Source: Chinchilla lanigera
Taxonomy: Eukaryota; Chordata; Mammalia; Rodentia; Chinchillidae
Length of the DNA: 64,000 nucleotides
Assembly: GCF_000276665.1 (NCBI RefSeq)
Contig: NW_004955405.1
Span: forward strand, 17,008,111-17,072,110
Direction of reading: 5' to 3'
Both the position numbers and the translations under genes were made by a program. Shown piece by piece: positions 59,141 through 64,000 of this stretch. A model generated the notes under the pieces. The model saw only the letters and a program-made list of their open reading frames with translations. It had not been told where the DNA came from and searched no databases. Each line of letters opens with the position of its first letter. Positions within the stretch are counted from its first letter, which is position 1.

Positions 59141-61509
59141 GTCTTTTTTCTTTCTCTTTTGCTTTCTTTCTGTTTTGGCAAGAGGGGAAGTGATGAATGT
59201 CGAATTACAAATGGAGTGTCAGAGACTGTGGGATGTAAAGGTTGTTTGTGGAAAATCAAGACTAGTGCCCAGGATAGAGTCATAATGATCTCATCTTAGT
59301 AGGAGAGAGTGGAAATTAGGAATGAGGAATCCTTGGAGAAGTATACAGAGTGACAAGGCTTCCTAAACTGAAATATGTACGTACCCATGTACACGGTACA
59401 GAAGTATTGGTGGAATTCATCCTTAGGCACCATTAGGAACACTGAGCATGCAGTAGTGAGTAGCATAGACAGTGTCTGCCCACATGTGACTCACATGCTA
59501 GCATCTTTGTATTTGTGCAAGTGTTCATTCATCCAATAGGTGAATAATGATTTATGAGTATATACCTATATCAGTGTACATACACACAAGTATTCTGGGA
59601 TAGCTCGATGTTTTAAAGGCATGTCTTGAAACAACTGAATTCTCCATATAAAATATATGTATATATTGCATGCATTTTGACCTGGGAGCATTCCATCTTT
59701 TTAGAATCCTCTTAGTAAAGATTCATATATCAGAGAAATGTCACAACCTCAGGAATGTCAGAAAAGATCATTTCTCCTTCACATACTCATGGTATCTTCA
59801 GTCTTCAGCTGGGGACTGTATACCATGTCCTCATTCAGAGTAAGATGGATGGGAGCTCTGCTATTATCTAGCCAAGTTTCCAGTGCATCCCTCAACCTTC
59901 ATATTCAAGAGGAAAATGGCAGAAGAGGGGAAGAGCCATGGTGTGAAAATACTTTATTTGCACCAGGCTTGAAAGTTCTACAGATAAATTCTACCTACCC
60001 TTCTTGTCTGGAACAGCTCCCTGGCTACATCTAATTATAAGAAAGGCAAGAAAATAAGGTTCCATCCTGGGCCAGGGGAAAGCAGGAAACTGGTTTGATG
60101 AGAGCTGGGTAGTCCCTGCTAAATTCACTATTGATCAAAAAGGTTTTTAGATCCTTTTCCTTCCTTATTTATTTCAATCCTCATTTGAGACCTGATTTAG
60201 ACTTCTGGTTTCCTTCATTTATGTTCTTGATCAATCTTTCAAAGGAAATCTTGGGCAGTCTCTCAGTTAAGTTCATTTAAATGTGCAACAGTGCTGTCTA
60301 CATCTTTTATGTTGGCCAAGTAAAATTACTCCAAATTCTGCACAAAACTCCCTCCAGAGATATTTACCTGCATGACTTTTAATACACATAATCTCTTTCT
60401 TAATGTAGAGCATGGGAGATTGAAATGTAAGGCACATCAAGTCCAGTCTCCTGTGTGGAAGATGGGGGTGTGGCTGGGTCTCAGCTCCAGGGGAATTGGA
60501 AGCTACTGTGCAGAGGACACTCAGGGTGCACGCCTGTGCTGCCAGAGGATGGAGCATGGCATGGTGGCATCGCCAGGAGGCAGAGGAATATCTTAGCCTA
60601 GAATGTAAATATGGAGAGATGAGAGGGCTTAATTTGGCTATATTTTCTTTAAGCAAGAAAACAGAACTCAGAAATACCTGTGCTACAATTTATAAAAAAT
60701 TGAATCACAGGGTTAGTTTTTCTCTCAAAATTTTTAAAAGTATGTTTCACTGGTTAAAGGGGCAGGAGGTTCAATAGACATAGTAATGAATGAAGACGTT
60801 TAATTTAGGACATTGTTTTTTCTCATGCAAGCACAAGAATGCCATGAAGGCAATGCCAATGGGAAGGAAATTTCATATTTTTCATGTACTCTAGGTAGAA
60901 ATCAGAAAATTACCTAATGGGCATTCTGAGAATTCAAAATTTCTTGAAGCATGCAAAAGCTTATCGCTTCCTTCTCTTTTTGAAATTACACACTTGGGGA
61001 TGTGGATCTGTCAGTAATTAGGAATTAGGCAGAGAAAGGGCTCTTACTTATAATAAGTCTGCAGAAAATATCTCTATTTGTGAAGCTGGAAAAGAACACT
61101 TTAGAAAATTGGTAGAAAGTTACTTATTTTAATTGAGCGAAAATTGAAGTTATCATTTTGTAGCACAGTGAAAAGTAGTTTGAACCAAGCATATAACCTA
61201 AAATTCAAATTGTACTTAAATCACACAGTGCTACTAGAGAATGAAATTTAAAAACAGGGAGGAAGATATACTTTAATTCTGATTTTGCATTCTCCCTCAA
61301 TTCTCCTTTATTAAGCTTTAGATAACTGAAATATGCTTAACAGTGGAAAGTTTAAGGAACTTAAGCTGGCTTAAAATGGTCTGTCTTGTGAGTCAAATTC
61401 CTAATCTCAATTCTTTTTTCTAATTTCATATATGGGATATAAGTCAAAAGTTAACAAATACAGAAGTCTTCATGGAAAAAAAATGCCTGATAGTGCTAGT
61501 CTAGATATA

Positions 61510-61810
61510 AATAGTACTTATTACTGCTTAGATATTGTTCTATGCAATATTACCATCTCCAACTTATAGCTAAAGGAGTTGTCATAGATAGGTCAAATGA
61601 CATGCCTGAGCCCACACAGGTAGTAAATGGTAGTTCTGTACTTGAATCTATTATTTTGTTTGTTTGTTTGTTTTTCCGGTACCAGGAATTGAACTCACAA
61701 CCTTGCGCTTGCCAGGCAGGCGCTGTGCCGCTGAGCTAAATCCCCAGTCCCTGTACTTGAATCTAAAAAGGTGACCTCCTTGTGAGATTATCTACATTCC
61801 TACATGCACA
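61510..61810 (-). repeat. MIR SINE split by an ID insertion
   Basis: Antisense MIR: accatctccaacttatagct, ggtcaaatgacatgcctgag cccacacaggtagtaaatgg, tagttctgtacttgaatct. The ID SINE at 61651-61750 lies inside it; after the insertion only a short stretch continues. Right edge approximate. Confidence 0.7.
61651..61750 (-). repeat. ID SINE with 15-nt target-site duplication
   Basis: Antisense ID: T-rich tail (ttgtttgtttgtttg), ggtaccaggaattgaactca, through atccccagtcc. Perfect target duplication ctgtacttgaatcta at 61636-61650 and 61751-61765. Confidence 0.95.
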
Positions 61811-63109
61811 GAATTTTCCCCTGTGATCTTGTTGGGTTTTTTTTGTTTGTTTGTTTCACATAGTCATGTAAAAAGTCTCACAGTAGTCATTTGTTGTTAG
61901 TATAGGTTTCTCAACTAACACTTTTGATCTAGGGGTATTTTTTTCATGTTATCTGTCAACTTTAAAGGACCATACTGAACTGTAGTTCGTCTTTGAGGAG
62001 GAGAGAAAATCACTTTAAATTCTCTGGATGCACTTATAATTAAAATTTGGCTACTTGTGACATATAGCAGCTGACAGAAAATGTTAATTATAAAAACATA
62101 ATAGAATGGTAGGAAGGTAGAATTTATGGTAGAAGCATAACTTTAAAAAAAATTTCCTGAATTCCCCATTAAAATAAGGCAAGTGACAGCACAGCCAAAA
62201 AATGAAAAAAAAGAACTACTTACAAAAAAAAAAAATGGTAAGTTACTCAAGTATAAGCAGTTGACAGCAAACCGCCAAGCACCAGAGAACTAACATGGTA
62301 CCAACATTTATGTGAGAAGTCACAGAAGGTAAGAATGATATATCAATTAGTACTGGAAGAGGAGAACTCCAAACAGTCTATAGGACTTGATCAGAAAACT
62401 CACACAACGTGGTTGATGCTGGTTTCGTGACCACTTGACAAGACAGCGTATGGGCCCATGGTCTGTGTGAGGGAATGGGACAGATAGTGCCCAGGAACTG
62501 CTTAGAAGGCCTACCGCTGTTCTCCTCAAGGACAAGATGCTGATCGCAGAGTTCTGGAACTTAAATCAAATCAGCAAGATGTGGACACTAAAGTAAATGT
62601 AAAGAGGATCTGGGTAAAAGGGAGAGAGAAACAGATCTCCAATAGTCTGAAAGCCCAGCTTTTAAACTACACAAAAATAACAGAAGTAGTTGCTATGTGA
62701 ACTTAGAAAGCTATTTTACTGAAACCTGCTTTTATTCAGAAGAAATTGACATATAAATGTTTAAGACAAAATTACCAGAATCAAACTCTACATAAATCAC
62801 AACATATGCAATGTGTTCAACTAAAACAAGATTAGTATCAGTAAGGAAATAAAGAATAAACAAACAAAAAGCATGGAATATAACAGACATTGAGAAAATT
62901 GCATCAGTAAAAATTTCACAGATGAGATATAAATGGCTTGTAACAATATAACCCACAACCAATGTACTTATTAATGGGGAGAGCTCAAAGAAAAGCAGCG
63001 GGAGGACAGTGTGGCCCTGTAGGTCAGGCTGCACTAAGAGGTGTTTACAATGATCACGGTTGCTTCAGCCAGCTTTCTGGAAGTATTTCTCAGCTCTCCT
63101 GAGCTGATT

Positions 63110-63260
63110 GAGGAACCATGTGCAAGAACTTACCCTGTCAGCCTGTATTTTCTTCATCTCAAAAATGAAGATGATCATGTTAGTACATGAAAATTATTTA
63201 GAATAGGCCCTGGAAGCATTTTAAATATTTAATACGTGTTGGTTATTATTCTAGGATAGT
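63110..63260 (+). repeat. MIR SINE remnant
   Basis: Sense MIR-like text: ttttcttcatctcaaaaatg aagatgatcatgttagtaca, then ggttattattctagg. Old and diverged. Confidence 0.55.
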
Positions 63261-63684
63261 GACCAATCGAGGCATAATTCTTACTTGTCAAATAAATGAA
63301 TTCTAAGTTTAGTGATGTCCTATTCATCCCATCATCCTCCAAGGATTAGAAAATAGTACTTACAAAATAAAATGATCTTGCTGCTCTTTAATAAGAGTCA
63401 TATTATCTGCAAACCTGTCCAAAGTACTGATAACAAAAGAGAAAAAATAGATTTCATAGTAGTCTACTTACACTTTATAGTAAATATCGACCTCCCAATA
63501 AAATTGAAAAGATACTATATTACTAAAATATGTATCTTTCTGATGAGCAGAATGTTGATACAGAAAAAATATTAATAGTGTTGATGTTAAATAATTATTG
63601 AAAATTGAGAACGTAGTCTGTTTATTCAATTAAATTGTACATGTCGTTTAATTTTCTGAGGACTAATTAGACATTTCTCTTAAG

Positions 63685-63804
63685 GTACATGACAGATGGA
63701 GGGCTTAACCTGTACACCAGGAGCCTGAACCGGGTACCAGACACAACGACTTCCAGAGATGTTATCCAGAGAGGCGTTCATGATGTAACGGTGGATGCAG
63801 ACAG
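63685..63804 (+). CDS. NAV3: Neuron navigator 3, 120-nt exon
   Basis: G completes Gly from 55084, then YMTDGGLNLYTRSLNRVPDT, TTSRDVIQRG and VHDVTVDAD; the exon ends AG, to be completed beyond the window, most likely as Ser. The acceptor is a less common AAG type (tctcttaag), and the donor is GTAATT. Symmetric, 120 nt, skippable in frame. The repeated GYMSDG / GYMTDG motif is shared with the exon at 54701 and recurs in NAV1 (GYMSDSD). Confidence 0.96.
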
Positions 63805-64000
63805 GTAATTCTGTCTATGCAGGTGATGGTGAAGAGTGCATAGGACAAGTTTATAAGTAAGATCATGAGGGTTTTTACAGCATAAACCAAAAGTTTTCAA
63901 TTAATGATTTTTTTTAGAATGTTGTAAAACTAAAGCAGTTTCAACTTCATGACCATTTTAGCTCTGTAATATTGAAAACTTGTGTTGCTTAATTTAATAC
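63805..64000 (+). other. NAV3: NAV3 intron, 5' part
   Basis: Intron starting GTAATT and running out of the window; no repeat recognised. Confidence 0.9.

Larger units (their letters stand above)
55085..63684 (+). other. NAV3: NAV3 intron, 8.6 kb
   Basis: GT-AG intron (GTAAGT to tctcttaag). Contains a MaLR-like LTR fragment (55608-55935), a composite B1-ID SINE (56362-56542), a pyrimidine-rich patch (57572-57649), two ID SINEs (58174-58260 and 61651-61750), a (TTGC)n run (about 59107-59140) and MIR remnants (61510-61810 and 63110-63260). Between 58300-61500 and 61820-63100 nothing else is assignable. Confidence 0.9.

Noticed and set aside
1..64000. CRISPR arrays, operons, tRNA genes
   Set aside because: None found; tRNA-like sequences are ID SINEs with A-rich tails, and the DNA is clearly mammalian nuclear.

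Overview
This is mammalian nuclear DNA: AT-rich, with very long introns, GT-AG splice sites and dense retrotransposon fossils. The tRNA-Ala-derived ID SINEs, B1 (7SL-derived) SINEs and composite B1-ID (B1-dID/B4-like) SINEs, with no B2 seen, point to a non-muroid rodent (beaver, squirrel-related or guinea-pig-related lineages fit; I cannot choose among them). The whole window lies inside one gene on the + strand, the neuron navigator NAV3, a large cytoskeleton-associated protein related to C. elegans unc-53. The identification rests on near-complete match of the spliced reading frame to NAV3 as I remember it; no database search was possible.

Layout: seven consecutive NAV3 coding exons are present at 7297-7365, 10409-10551, 20987-22010, 34638-34753, 53906-54014, 54701-55084 and 63685-63804. 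All junction phases agree, so the exons join into one open frame. The N-terminal calponin-homology exons lie upstream of the window and the coiled-coil and AAA ATPase exons lie downstream. The seven exons encode the Ser/Pro/Lys-rich linker; the 1-kb exon carries three SxIP motifs, the type of short motif that binds microtubule end-binding (EB) proteins.

Inside the 19-kb intron between 34753 and 53906 sits an eighth coding exon (ATG at 44332, donor after 44857). It has no counterpart in the long protein but resembles the N-terminus of the paralogue NAV1 and splices in frame to 53906. It is best read as an alternative first exon making a short NAV3 that lacks the CH domain and the SxIP cluster. 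A promoter is expected just upstream, around 43.4-44.3 kb.

The rest is intron. Items of note: a diverged second copy of 216 nt of the big exon, containing the SxIP cluster, about 1 kb downstream of the original (22828-23041); a pair of ~100-bp inverted-repeat arms (27554-27650 and 28253-28355); a nested L1 pair at 49954-53401 in which a twin-primed L1 interrupts an older L1, both with target-site duplications; a 24-nt U6 snRNA 5' fragment without poly(A) but flanked by imperfect direct repeats (34250-34273); eight ID SINEs, most with clear target-site duplications; three MaLR-type solo LTRs; and assorted MIR, L2, L1 and MER5-type fossils. Long AT-rich stretches hold nothing I can name. No RNA gene other than the U6 fragment, no CRISPR array and no second protein-coding gene was seen.
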